Positions 18,491-27,133 of a stretch of 64,000 bases of DNA are shown piece after piece. The notes below the pieces were generated by a model. The model worked only from the letters and a program-made list of their open reading frames with translations. It was not told the DNA's origin and ran no database searches. Both the position numbers and the translations under genes were made by a program. The DNA lies in the NCBI RefSeq assembly GCF_025397995.1, contig NZ_CP104550.1, positions 216,001-280,000 on the forward strand, written 5' to 3'. The stretch comes from Methanothermobacter wolfeii (lineage in GTDB: Archaea; Methanobacteriota; Methanobacteria; Methanobacteriales; Methanothermobacteraceae). Position 1 is the stretch's first letter; each line of letters starts with the position of its first letter.

Positions 18491-18652
18491 ATGTCCAAGA
18501 TGGAATGCACATCCTGTAAACAGGAGATACCTCTGGTTGAGACATACGTGAAATTTGAATGTCCAATGTGCGGTGAGATGATCTACAGGTGCCAGAAGTG
18601 CAGGACCTTCGGACACACCTACAGGTGCAAGTGTGGCTTCGAAGGGCCATAA
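18491..18652 (+). CDS. Small zinc-ribbon protein upstream of EF-1 beta
   Basis: This 53-residue protein has four Cys pairs: CTSC, CPMC, CQKC and CKC, enough for two zinc sites. It resembles the archaeal DUF1610/HVO_2753-type zinc-finger miniproteins, whose gene is also found next to EF-1 beta in haloarchaea as far as I recall. GGTGAT three bases before ATG 18491 (inside the end of MfnE) marks a real start. The molecular role is unknown. Confidence 0.88.
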   Translation: MSKMECTSCKQEIPLVETYVKFECPMCGEMIYRCQKCRTFGHTYRCKCGFEGP

Positions 18653-18700
18653 TAAGATATAAATATGTATTAAATTAATACTAAATTCTGGAGGTATTTC
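18653..18700 (+). promoter_or_regulatory. EF-1 beta promoter and ribosome binding site
   Basis: AGATATAAATAT (about 18655-18666) is a TATA-like box and GGAGG (about 18689-18693) precedes ATG 18701. Confidence 0.45.
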
Positions 18701-18970
18701 ATGGGAGAGGTAGTAGCAACAATAAAGTTAATGCCAGAAAGCCCTGAAGTTGACCTTGAAGCCCTCAAGAAGGAGGTCAGGGCAAGGATACCCGAGGGCA
18801 CAGAGCTTCACAGGATAGATGAGGAGCCCATAGCATTCGGTCTTGTGGCCCTCAATGTGATGGTCGTTGTTGATGACGCTGAGGGAGGAACAGAGGCCGC
18901 AGAGGAGAACCTTGCAGGCATTGAAGGAATAAGCAACATAGAAGTAACTGATGTTAGAAGGTTAATGTAG
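18701..18970 (+). CDS. ef1b: Translation elongation factor aEF-1 beta
   Basis: This 89-residue alpha/beta-sandwich protein has the conserved EEPIAFGLVALNVMVVVDD (about residues 45-63) and C-terminal SNIEVTDVRRLM. It is the guanine-nucleotide exchange factor of EF-1 alpha, corresponding to the C-terminal domain of eukaryotic eEF1B. It is complete and of family length. Confidence 0.96.
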   Translation: MGEVVATIKLMPESPEVDLEALKKEVRARIPEGTELHRIDEEPIAFGLVALNVMVVVDDAEGGTEAAEENLAGIEGISNIEVTDVRRLM

Positions 18971-18976
18971 ACCTTT

Positions 18977-20226
18977 ATGGTGATGGGGATACTCGATATC
19001 CTTCTTGCCTGTTTTCTTGGAATTCTGGTGGGAGTACTAACAGGCCTTATCCCTGGGGTCCATGTCAACACCGTGGGAGCCTTTGCTTTTTCATCAGCAT
19101 CATACATCCTTGGCTTATTTTCACCAGAATTTCTTGCTGTTTTTTTATTATCTCTCTCTGTGACACACGCACTCCTTGAGTTCATACCCTCCCTGCTTCT
19201 GGGAGTGCCTGATGAGGGGACCGCACTTTCGGTTCTACCGGGCCACCGTATGGTCCTTGAGGGAAGGGCCATGGAGGCCGTGAGGCTTGCAACCATCGGC
19301 GCTGCCGGCGGCATTATACTGACCTTAATCATGTTACACCCACTTTTCATTGTACTCCCACCACTCTATGGACTTATAAAACCTTACATGTGGATTTTAC
19401 TTGTTCTTGTTTCACTTTACATGCTGATAACCCTCAGCAGGAACTATGAATCCATGCTCTGGGCAGTGATTCTTTTTATGTTTTCAGGTCTGATGGGGCT
19501 TCAGGTGTTCAGCACACCATTATCCCCTGGTCTTGGGCTCATGACACTCTTCACAGGGTTTTCCGGCCTCAGCACAATCCTTTACAGTCTGGGTTCGAAA
19601 CCATCCATACCGGAACAGGGAAAATTCGAGGGAGTAACTGTTGATGGAAAAATTTTAAGGGCGGTGGCTGCAGGTGGACTTGCATCAACACTACTTGGAT
19701 TTCTCCCTGGTTTCGGACCGGCACAGGGCGGAATACTGGCACAGTCACTTGCAGGGGCAAGAGAAGATTCTCCTGAAACATTCATTGTTGCACTGAGCGG
19801 TCTTAACACATCGGACGCACTATTCTCGCTACTTACACTCTACCTTATAGGTAATCCCAGAAGCGGAATCGCGGTCTACATCTCCCAGATAATTCAGGGG
19901 GTGGACACCGCCCATCTGATGCTCTTCATATCAGCTTCACTCCTGGCTGTTTCAGCAGCATCAATCATAGCACTCAGGGCAGGGGATTATATCTGCCGGG
20001 TGAGGGGGTGGTGGATTATGGGAGGATATCGGTTTATGTCATGATATTCATGGTGGGATCCATCCTCTTCTTCACCTTAAAGGAGGGTGCAAGCATCCCA
20101 TTCATTGCAGCCACCCTCATAGCATCAACAGCCTTCGGTCTTCTTCCACACTCTGTGGGGGTGAGCAAATCACACCTCATGGGTGTACTCATCATACCGG
20201 CCATCATCATCTATACAGGGATTTAA
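18977..20226 (+). pseudogene. TctA/DUF112-type permease, split by one frameshift
   Basis: The first frame (18977-20044) has about nine hydrophobic spans with TGLIPGVHVNT near residue 24 and GFLPGFGPAQGG near 242, typical of tripartite-tricarboxylate-type permeases. It then ends with an un-family-like RGWWIMGGYRFMS. The missing C-terminal spans (VDYGRISVYVMIF onward, to 20226) lie in another frame from about 20000. The span is 1250 nt, and one restored base gives 416 codons plus a stop. The likely site is the G5 run at 20004-20008. This could be a sequencing error, a real mutation or slippage. The substrate is unknown. Confidence 0.75.
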
Positions 20227-20294
20227 AGGGGTGACAGGCAGTCCATTGGGGGGTACCTTCAGCTTTAATTTGAAACGGTTGAAGCTGGCTTTAT

Positions 20295-21242
20295 TCACTG
20301 TATTATCAGAATCCTTTCTGCAAGTTTTCTGGCGGCTTCTGCGAATTCTTTGAGGTCAGCACCAGGGAAGGGGTCGATGATGCAGAGGTCGAACCTTTCA
20401 TCAAGGACATCGGGGAGGTCCCTTATGTCCATATTGTATATGCTGAAGGATCTTCCTCCTGTCTTCCTGGCAGAACTGAATCCATTGACCTCAAGGTTCA
20501 GGCGTGTCATATCACATGCATCGCCCCATAGATCATTAAAAACAACCCTTCCAACCCCTGAGAGCAGTGAGAATATTCCAAGGGTGCCGGGACCGCAGGT
20601 TGCATCAACAACACTTTCTGGCGTGCTGGATTCCAGTTCCCTGGCAACAGCATTTATCTTTGGATTTTCATGGGATGGGAACTCAATATGGAGTCTGCTC
20701 TGCCTCCGGTATATGCATAAACCTCCAGAGGGAGTCTTCATGAAGTCACATCTCATATCACAGCCAGCAAGGAGTTCATAGACATGGGGGGTTGCCCTGG
20801 AGTTGAAGATCCCCGGAGTTTTCCCAGGGTCACCCCTCATAACACCCTTCACCTCAGGAACTTCCTTCAGTATTTCTCTGGCCGTTTCACGGTCAACCTT
20901 TGGTGATAGGAGAACAAGAGATTTTTCAGGAAGAAACGGCGGCGAACCGAGTGGAAATGCAGGTGTTATGAGGGGCACGCCAGCATCCCTGAGACTGGAA
21001 TCAGGGCCAATAAGTCCAGAGGATATCATTATACTGCAGACATCCGCCATGACAGAGTCAAGGTGCCTCCTTCCACACCCGCAGACTTCCCCTGAACCCT
21101 GCACCTGGTCCATAAGGGACCTGAACCTGCTCAGTCCAGGGGGAGTGCATAGCGGGCATGGATCATATAATCCTTCGATTTTTCTTATGATTGCATCACA
21201 GCCATCAAGGACCTCACCACAGACAGGGCAGTAAACTGACAT
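20295..21242 (-). CDS. Zinc-ribbon protein with SAM-methyltransferase-like domain
   Basis: In this 315-residue protein, residues 1-60 hold a zinc-ribbon (CPVC, CPLC, CGCG). The C-terminal part is Rossmann-like with VVDATCGPGTLGIFSLLSG (motif I) and LCIIDPFPG, similar to the catalytic D/N-P-P-F loop of nucleic-acid N-methyltransferases but altered. An RNA or protein methyltransferase is plausible; the substrate is unknown. ATG 21242 is chosen so that the protein begins at the zinc site. It is divergent from the pilus ATPase with a 41-bp gap. Confidence 0.65.
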   Translation of the reverse strand: MSVYCPVCGEVLDGCDAIIRKIEGLYDPCPLCTPPGLSRFRSLMDQVQGSGEVCGCGRRHLDSVMADVCSIMISSGLIGPDSSLRDAGVPLITPAFPLGSPPFLPEKSLVLLSPKVDRETAREILKEVPEVKGVMRGDPGKTPGIFNSRATPHVYELLAGCDMRCDFMKTPSGGLCIYRRQSRLHIEFPSHENPKINAVARELESSTPESVVDATCGPGTLGIFSLLSGVGRVVFNDLWGDACDMTRLNLEVNGFSSARKTGGRSFSIYNMDIRDLPDVLDERFDLCIIDPFPGADLKEFAEAARKLAERILIIQ

Positions 21243-21283
21243 ATCCTTAAATATTATTCTACACATATTAATCTTTAGATAAC

Positions 21284-22855
21284 ATGAGGGATAAAAGGAA
21301 GGAAATTCTCAGGGAGATTCTTGGAGAATTTGCAGCAGATGATGAGACATCTCATAAGGAAGAAAAACCTTCAAAGGAAGATGAATCATCATTTAAGGTT
21401 GAAAAGGTGCTTGAAAAACCATCACCGAAGCCCGTACCACGAGGTCCAGCTATAAAGGATGTTGAGATCATAGAGGGGGATCTCATACCAAAATATAAGG
21501 TCTCACTTCCAAAGTTCTCTGAGAAGGAAAGGGAACTCCTCAATGAGATACGTGAAAAACTCGTTGAAGTTGCCGTATCCAAGGGGGAGGACTTCAGGAT
21601 CGATGAATCCACCTTCATGGGGGAGGTTAAGGAATTCCTTAAAATGAAGGGGGTTCGCAATGTTGATAAACTTGCCAAGCAGATCTCCCAGGAGATGCTT
21701 GGATACGGTGAACTTGACCCCCTCATCAAGGACGATGACCTTGAGGAGATCATGGTAATCGGTGTCAACAAGCCAGTATTTGTCTACCACCGTAAAATGG
21801 GGATGATGCTGACAAACGTCGTCTTCAAGGAGGACGATGATATAAGGGCCATCATAGACCTCATTGCAAGGCAGGTAAACAGACGTATTGACCAGCAGAC
21901 ACCGATACTTGATGCAAGGCTACCTGATGGTTCAAGGATCAATGCAACAATTCCCCCGGTTTCTCCTGATGGCTCCACACTCACCATCCGAAAGTTCAGG
22001 AAGGACCCCTTCACGGTTGTTGACCTTATAAACTTCAAGACAATGTCCTCTCATCTGGCGGCATTCCTCTGGGTGTGCACAGATGGACTTGGTGTCAAAC
22101 CCTGCAACGCAATAGTCGCAGGGGGTACCGGTTCAGGTAAAACAACCACCCTCAACACGGTATCAGCATTCGTACCCCCAACCGAGCGAATCATAACAAT
22201 TGAGGACACCCTTGAACTTCAGCTCCCTCACACCCATGTCCTAAGGATGGAGACAAGACCACCCAACATTGAGGGTAAGGGTGAACTTGACATGGACACC
22301 CTGGTTAAGAACTCCCTCCGTCAGAGGCCCGACAGGGTGATTGTCGGTGAGGTCAGGGGCAGTGAAGCCATAACCCTCTTCACAGCCCTTAACACAGGGC
22401 ACAGTGGATTCGGAACGCTCCACGCCAACACGGCGAGGGAGACCATAACCCGTCTCATAAACCCTCCGATGAATGTGCCGAGGATAATGATACCTGCCCT
22501 GGACTTCATTATAATGCAGAACAGGATGTACAGGCCTGAGGGAGGCTCCATAAGGAGGATAACTGAGGTTGCCGAGGTTGTGGGTATGGAGGAGGGCAAC
22601 GTCCAGCTCAACAGGGTCTTCGAGTGGAACAGTGTAACAGACAAGGTTGAATATGTTGGAATAGCAAGCCAGACCCTCAGGGAGATAGCTGAACTCAGGG
22701 CCATCAGCATAAACGAGATTGAAGAGGAGATCGAGAGGAGAAGACTTGTTCTTGAATACATGGCTGATGAGAACATAAGGTCAATCGATGAGGTGGGGCA
22801 TTACATAAACGAGTACTACAGGGACCCTGACGGTGTCCTGGACAGCATTCTCTAG
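21284..22855 (+). CDS. Type IV pilus/secretion ATPase (GspE/TadA/ArlI type)
   Basis: The 523-residue protein has a charged, low-complexity N-terminus (about 1-75), the N-terminal domain of secretion ATPases, then a VirB11/PilT-like ATPase core with Walker [11 protein letters not shown] near residue 280, an Asp box, Walker B VIVGEVRG near 350 and His box [12 protein letters not shown]. It would power assembly of archaeal type IV pilins with the platform protein encoded 12 bp downstream. No pilin or prepilin peptidase gene is beside it. Confidence 0.93.
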   Translation: MRDKRKEILREILGEFAADDETSHKEEKPSKEDESSFKVEKVLEKPSPKPVPRGPAIKDVEIIEGDLIPKYKVSLPKFSEKERELLNEIREKLVEVAVSKGEDFRIDESTFMGEVKEFLKMKGVRNVDKLAKQISQEMLGYGELDPLIKDDDLEEIMVIGVNKPVFVYHRKMGMMLTNVVFKEDDDIRAIIDLIARQVNRRIDQQTPILDARLPDGSRINATIPPVSPDGSTLTIRKFRKDPFTVVDLINFKTMSSHLAAFLWVCTDGLGVKPCNAIVAGGTGSGKTTTLNTVSAFVPPTERIITIEDTLELQLPHTHVLRMETRPPNIEGKGELDMDTLVKNSLRQRPDRVIVGEVRGSEAITLFTALNTGHSGFGTLHANTARETITRLINPPMNVPRIMIPALDFIIMQNRMYRPEGGSIRRITEVAEVVGMEEGNVQLNRVFEWNSVTDKVEYVGIASQTLREIAELRAISINEIEEEIERRRLVLEYMADENIRSIDEVGHYINEYYRDPDGVLDSIL

Positions 22856-22867
22856 AGCGATGATATC

Positions 22868-23974
22868 ATGGCATCCATCAAGGACTTATTTGATAAACTG
22901 GGCGGACTGACCCTTAAATCCTCAAAGAAGGTTGGGGAGGGTGTTCAGAAACCAGTCCAGAAGATCAGTGAGATAAAGCCCCCCAAACCTCCGGTAGGAA
23001 AACCGGGAAGAGTATTCGGGAGAGGATCTGGATCAGGAGGAGGACTTTTCAAAGGAAAATTTTCCCCAAAAAAGGGGTTCCTGGGTAAAAGGGGATCTTT
23101 AAGGCCTATAAGTCGAATGAAAATGACTCCTGAGGAGATAGAAGTATTCAAGGGGCTTATAGAGGCCGATAAACGACTCGAGGAAAGGGAGGATTCTGTT
23201 ACCCGGGAGACATATCAGAGGGCTTCCCTTGAGGAACTTCTCAGGGAGGAGGAGAAGGAACAGCTGGACCCCAAACTCATCATGATACTTGGAGGGTGTT
23301 CCGGCGCCATTCTACTGGTCGTGATGGTCATCCTTGGTTTTGGAATAGAAATAGGACTTGCGGTGATGATGGCGGTCCTTTTCATGGCCATGATCATGAT
23401 ATTTCTCCCCAACCTTCGGAAGGGAAAACGTTCCACTGAAGCATCAAGGGAGCTCCCCTTCGCCCTCCGTCAGATGGCAACTGAACTCAAGTCAGGGCTG
23501 GGGCTGCATGACAGCATGAGGTCGGTTGCAATGTCAGGTTACGGGGCTCTTTCTGAGGAGTTTGCAAGGACACTGGAGGAAATCAAATACGGTGAGACAA
23601 CCGAGAACGCCCTTATTGAGATGAGTAACCGGATAGAATCGGATGGTCTTAAGAGGGCTGTTTACCAGATTACAAGGACACTTAACAGTGGTGGTGACCT
23701 TTCAAAGACCCTCAATGTAATTGCAGATGATATAGCATATGAAATGAGGATGAAGCTCAAGGATTACTCCCAGAAACTGAACTCCTTTACAATGATCTAC
23801 ATGTTCCTGGCCATCCTGGGCCCTGTTATATTCCTTGTCATGCTCCTTGCAGCATCAACGGTTATGGGACCGGTTCTACCACCCATGGCCATCATACTCA
23901 TATACCTCTTCCTCTTCCCGCTCCTGGTGGGCTTCATGGCATTCATGATAAAGAGACTGGAGCCGAAGCTTTAG
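22868..23974 (+). CDS. Type IV pilus platform membrane protein (TadC/GspF type)
   Basis: The 368-residue protein has an unusual basic Gly/Pro/Lys-rich N-terminal stretch (about 1-85). Two hydrophobic segments (about 135-180) follow, then the T2SSF cytoplasmic domain with [27 protein letters not shown], and a C-terminal pair of spans (about 305-365). It anchors the ATPase at the membrane. Its half of the usual GspF duplication is single, as in archaeal TadC. Confidence 0.88.
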   Translation: MASIKDLFDKLGGLTLKSSKKVGEGVQKPVQKISEIKPPKPPVGKPGRVFGRGSGSGGGLFKGKFSPKKGFLGKRGSLRPISRMKMTPEEIEVFKGLIEADKRLEEREDSVTRETYQRASLEELLREEEKEQLDPKLIMILGGCSGAILLVVMVILGFGIEIGLAVMMAVLFMAMIMIFLPNLRKGKRSTEASRELPFALRQMATELKSGLGLHDSMRSVAMSGYGALSEEFARTLEEIKYGETTENALIEMSNRIESDGLKRAVYQITRTLNSGGDLSKTLNVIADDIAYEMRMKLKDYSQKLNSFTMIYMFLAILGPVIFLVMLLAASTVMGPVLPPMAIILIYLFLFPLLVGFMAFMIKRLEPKL

Positions 23975-24006
23975 TCTTTTTAGATGATGTGACTGAAGTT
24001 CAAAAT

Positions 24007-24940
24007 TTAATCTTTTTTCAGTGCATGTAGAAGTTCATGGTATTTCTCTTCTCCAAGCAGGTGGATGAGTTCATGCTGCCTCTCCTCCCCTAGGACATGG
24101 AGGAGTTCATGGTACTTCTTTTCTCCAAGGGTATGGAGGAGTTCGTGGTATGCATCCTCAACTGTTAATTTAACATCAACCCTGAATCCAGCATTCCTGA
24201 GGCGGTTCATGAGGTCGGCAGTCTTTGGAAGCTTGAGATTCGCTCTTCTGATGATTTCAGGGCGGCTGAATATCTCTTCAGACCCCCCATCGGCAATTAG
24301 CCGACCATCGTTCAGTACGATTATTCGTTCTGCAAACTGGCTTATTATTTCAACATCATGGGAGGAGATGATAACGGTTATCCCATCCCTGCCAAGCTCA
24401 AGGAGTGTGTCGATGATGTCATCGGCTGCTTGGGGGTCAAGTCCGGCGGTTGGCTCATCAAGAACCATTATTTCAGGCTTCATTGCAAGGATACCTGCAA
24501 TTGCAATCTTCTTCTTCTCACCGCCACTGAGGTGGTGTGGGGGCCGGTCCCCATATCCACCCATACCAACCCTTCAAGGGATCCCCTGACCCGTCTCTCA
24601 ACTTCATCATCGTCAAGTCCAAGGTTCACCGGTCCGAATGCCATGTCTTCAAACACGGTGGGTGAAAATAGCTGGTCATCAGGGTTCTGGAATACTATAC
24701 CCACCCTCTGACGGAGTTTCATCAGTCCATCCTTGCTGTAGTCAATTTCAGCCCCATCAATAAGGATGCTGCCCTCTTTGGGTTTCAGTATACCGTTGAG
24801 GTGCAGAAGGAGCGTTGATTTACCGGCACCGTTGGGTCCTATCACAGCAACTCGCTCCCCCTTCTTTATCCTGAGGTTTATGTCTTTAAGGCAGGGATGC
24901 CGTCAGGGTAACTGTAGCTGAGGTCCTTTATTTCTATCAT
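24007..24940 (-). pseudogene. cbiO: ECF cobalt/nickel transporter ATPase CbiO, two frameshifts
   Basis: ATG 24940 ([18 protein letters not shown]) opens the gene, but after Lys-19 the frame runs into TAA. The family sequence ([18 protein letters not shown]) continues in another frame near 24882-24892 with Walker [11 protein letters not shown] second shift at the CCC run 24570-24572 moves LEG...[19 protein letters not shown] into a third frame. Walker B IMVLDEP and H-loop SSHD are intact. The span is 934 nt, and two restored bases give 311 codons plus a stop. Either the gene is inactive or two base calls are missing. The tail carries HELLH repeats. Confidence 0.8.
24010..24153 (-). repeat. Four 12-residue HELLH repeats at the CbiO C-terminus
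   Basis: The last 48 codons of cbiO encode four copies of about 36 nt with protein pattern Y/Q-H-E-L-L/I-H-x-L-G-E-x-x. Each has two His flanking Glu, as in metal-binding HExxH helices. The reading frame is intact across all copies, and their bases differ at synonymous sites, which indicates selection on the protein. Confidence 0.8.
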
Positions 24941-25002
24941 ACTGGCATCACTGGAAGTTTCATTTTTTGCCTGGATCGGTGCCGGGGAATGTTCACTCTC
25001 TG

Positions 25003-25788
25003 TTATCCGGCGGCCGGCTGGATCAGGTAGAGGGCTGCAAGGAGGAAAATGTTCACTGCTATGAATATCACATCACCCCTGCTGATCCTGGAGTGTATGG
25101 TGTACATCCTGCTTTCAGGGCTGTAACCCCGGCTCAGCATGCCGAGGTAAACCTTTTCGCCCTGTTCATATGCCCTAAGGAACATCATGGCGATGGTTTC
25201 ACCGACCTTCCGCAGCCTCCACCTGTAGGGTGTTCTTTCATTCCATATGTCGAAGCATCTTGTTTTCTGGGCGTTCCTTATACGTTCCAGTTCATCGTAG
25301 AAGAAGAACAGGTACCTTACGGTGAGGTTGAGGAGCATGGCGAGATCCGCGGGTACCCCTATCCTCCTGGCCGAACCAACAAGTTCCTGCATGGATGTTG
25401 TTGAGGATAGGAGTATCACCGCTGTTACACTCACGGTGATCTTGGAGAGTAGAAGCAATCCAAAATTGAGTCCCTGCATGGTGATTTGGAGTCCTAGGGG
25501 ACCTGCCCATATAACATCACCGGGCCTTATGAAGGGCTGGAATAGGGCTATGAAGCCCCCGAAGGGCAGTATGAGGATAAGACGTTTAATAGCATAGGAA
25601 AGGGATACATTTGAGATGAATATCAATGTGAGAAGGTAAACTTCCATGATGGCAAGAATAAGGATATTGCTGGTTCCAACAGCATAGACTATTATCATGA
25701 ATGTTATGATGAGCTTCACCCGTCCATCAAGTCCATGGACGGGGCTTTCCTTGAGTGTTTCCCTTTCAATGTTTACAAGGTCTTCCAT
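25003..25788 (-). CDS. cbiQ: ECF cobalt/nickel transporter transmembrane protein CbiQ
   Basis: The 261-residue membrane protein has about five to six spans and two cytoplasmic coupling motifs: ELVGSARRIGVPADLAMLLNLTVRYLF (near residue 135) and the later RAYEQGEKVYLGMLSRGY. These Ala-Arg-x-Gly-type motifs engage the CbiO ATPase. It is the T component of the CbiMNQO transporter. It sits between cbiN and cbiO on the minus strand, in the order M-N-Q-O. Confidence 0.92.
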   Translation of the reverse strand: MEDLVNIERETLKESPVHGLDGRVKLIITFMIIVYAVGTSNILILAIMEVYLLTLIFISNVSLSYAIKRLILILPFGGFIALFQPFIRPGDVIWAGPLGLQITMQGLNFGLLLLSKITVSVTAVILLSSTTSMQELVGSARRIGVPADLAMLLNLTVRYLFFFYDELERIRNAQKTRCFDIWNERTPYRWRLRKVGETIAMMFLRAYEQGEKVYLGMLSRGYSPESRMYTIHSRISRGDVIFIAVNIFLLAALYLIQPAAG

Positions 25789-25821
25789 TCAACTTCCCCT
25801 GTAGAAAAAAAATGGAGGATT

Positions 25822-26142
25822 TTAATCCTCCGAACTCTCATTTCCCTCTTCGCCTGCATCACCCTTGAATATGGCACCTATTCCATATGCAACTCCAAGG
25901 ACGAGGACTGTGCCCAGGACGAGTGATATAACCCCTCCAAGGGGACTGTCACCCAGCGCAGGTAATGTGTAATCAGGGAGGGGTGACTCAAGAACGGGCT
26001 CGGTTTCAGGGTTTGGCATAAGCTTTTCAGCAGTGCTCTCAAGTCCGTCAGGGTTTGAAGAGGCAAGGAATGGTGCAAGGACAGCTATCACCAGGGCGAT
26101 TATGAGGCCGCCAATCAGGAACTTTTTGTCTCTGGCTTTCAT
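25822..26142 (-). CDS. cbiN: CbiN/PDGLE-type metal transporter accessory protein
   Basis: The 106-residue protein has two membrane spans (about 8-27 and 69-90) around an extracytoplasmic loop. The loop begins [14 protein letters not shown], the PDGLE motif seen in CbiN and NikN. These proteins help load metal into the CbiM channel. It overlaps the end of cbiM by four bases, so the two are probably translationally coupled. Confidence 0.88.
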   Translation of the reverse strand: MKARDKKFLIGGLIIALVIAVLAPFLASSNPDGLESTAEKLMPNPETEPVLESPLPDYTLPALGDSPLGGVISLVLGTVLVLGVAYGIGAIFKGDAGEEGNESSED

Positions 26143-26789
26143 TCTGCAGCCACCTCTTTTGGTTTTCCCCAGCTCTTGAATGAGAAGAGATCCGGGCGGG
26201 CGTTTTCTATTGCAAGGACAACGATGACCGTTATCGCGGCTTCAATGAGGCCTATGACTGCATGGTACAGTCCCATGAATGCAAGGCCTTCATTCAGCGG
26301 GAATGTCCCTGCAATCCACATTTCCACTGCACAGGCGATTGCAGCAAGGAATATGGATGCCCATGATGCTATCAAAACTGCAGGAACTTCTCCAATGGAT
26401 TTAGTTGCCCTGAATAGGTAGTAACCTGTGAAACCACCGATGATGCCCATGTTAAAGATGTTGGCACCCAGGGCTGTGACTCCACCGTCACCGAATATGA
26501 GTCCCTGAAGTATGAGTACTATCGATAGAAGGAGCACGGCAGCCCATGGGCTTGCAAAGACTATTGCAACAAGGGCAGCTCCGACCATATGGCCACTGGT
26601 ACCCCATGGTATCGGTATGTTCATGGCCTGTATTGCAAAGATTCCCGCTGCAAGAACTGCAAATAGCGGAATCTGTCTTTCTTTAAGATCTCTATTAGCC
26701 CACTGCAGACTGAAGTAGAGGGCTACAATGGCTATTATCCAGTATACGAGATACTGGGGGAATGGTATGAAACCATCGGGGATATGCAA
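26139..26789 (-). CDS. cbiM: Cobalt/nickel transporter substrate-specificity subunit CbiM/NikM
   Basis: The 216-residue membrane protein starts MHIPDGF, the hallmark N-terminus in which the amino group and His-2 bind Co(II) or Ni(II). It has about six to seven spans and a conserved internal [15 protein letters not shown] with a further His. The start is TTG 26789 with AAAGGAGG upstream. Co and Ni versions cannot be told apart from sequence; the nearby cdh operon needs Ni and corrinoid. Confidence 0.93.
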   Translation of the reverse strand: MHIPDGFIPFPQYLVYWIIAIVALYFSLQWANRDLKERQIPLFAVLAAGIFAIQAMNIPIPWGTSGHMVGAALVAIVFASPWAAVLLLSIVLILQGLIFGDGGVTALGANIFNMGIIGGFTGYYLFRATKSIGEVPAVLIASWASIFLAAIACAVEMWIAGTFPLNEGLAFMGLYHAVIGLIEAAITVIVVLAIENARPDLFSFKSWGKPKEVAAE

Positions 26790-27042
26790 AATATTCGCCT
26801 CCTTTAAATTATTATTATGATTTCCATGACCTATATCATGATTTATATAATATAAAGCTTATTATGAGTATTACTATTTTTTCTTTTAATTTATATTACA
26901 GTAATAATCAGTCTGAGGGCAGGAAGGTGAAGGGACCCTCCCTGCAGGTATTCTGAAATCTATAGGGGGAAACAGACCTTAAGGAGATGATGGGATGGAT
27001 TATTAAAAATCAGGAGGATTTTATGTTATTGCTCATAATACA
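26790..27042 (-). promoter_or_regulatory. cbiM upstream region with candidate operator
   Basis: On the minus strand a TATA-like TTATATAAAT lies at about 26842-26853. Next to it is the inverted repeat CATGA-CCTATA-TCATG (26825-26840), with ATGATTT directly repeated on either side. This is where a metal-responsive repressor would bind near the start site. The rest of the roughly 250 bp is AT-rich; I see no gene in it. Confidence 0.45.
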
Positions 27043-27133
27043 CAAAATTTATATACCTTTTCCATAAAATGAAAAACATCATTATAAATCATTAATAATT
27101 GCCAATCGGGATTTAGTAATACTGGTGATAGAT
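27043..27133 (+). promoter_or_regulatory. cdh operon promoter
   Basis: AAAATTTATATACC (27043-27056) is a strong TATA box. The predicted leader is about 50 nt. GGTGAT (27124-27129) lies four bases before GTG 27134. Confidence 0.6.

Noticed and set aside
27024-27066. 14-codon frame behind GGAGG upstream of cdhA
   Set aside because: It would cover the cdhA TATA box itself, so it cannot be on the cdh transcript.
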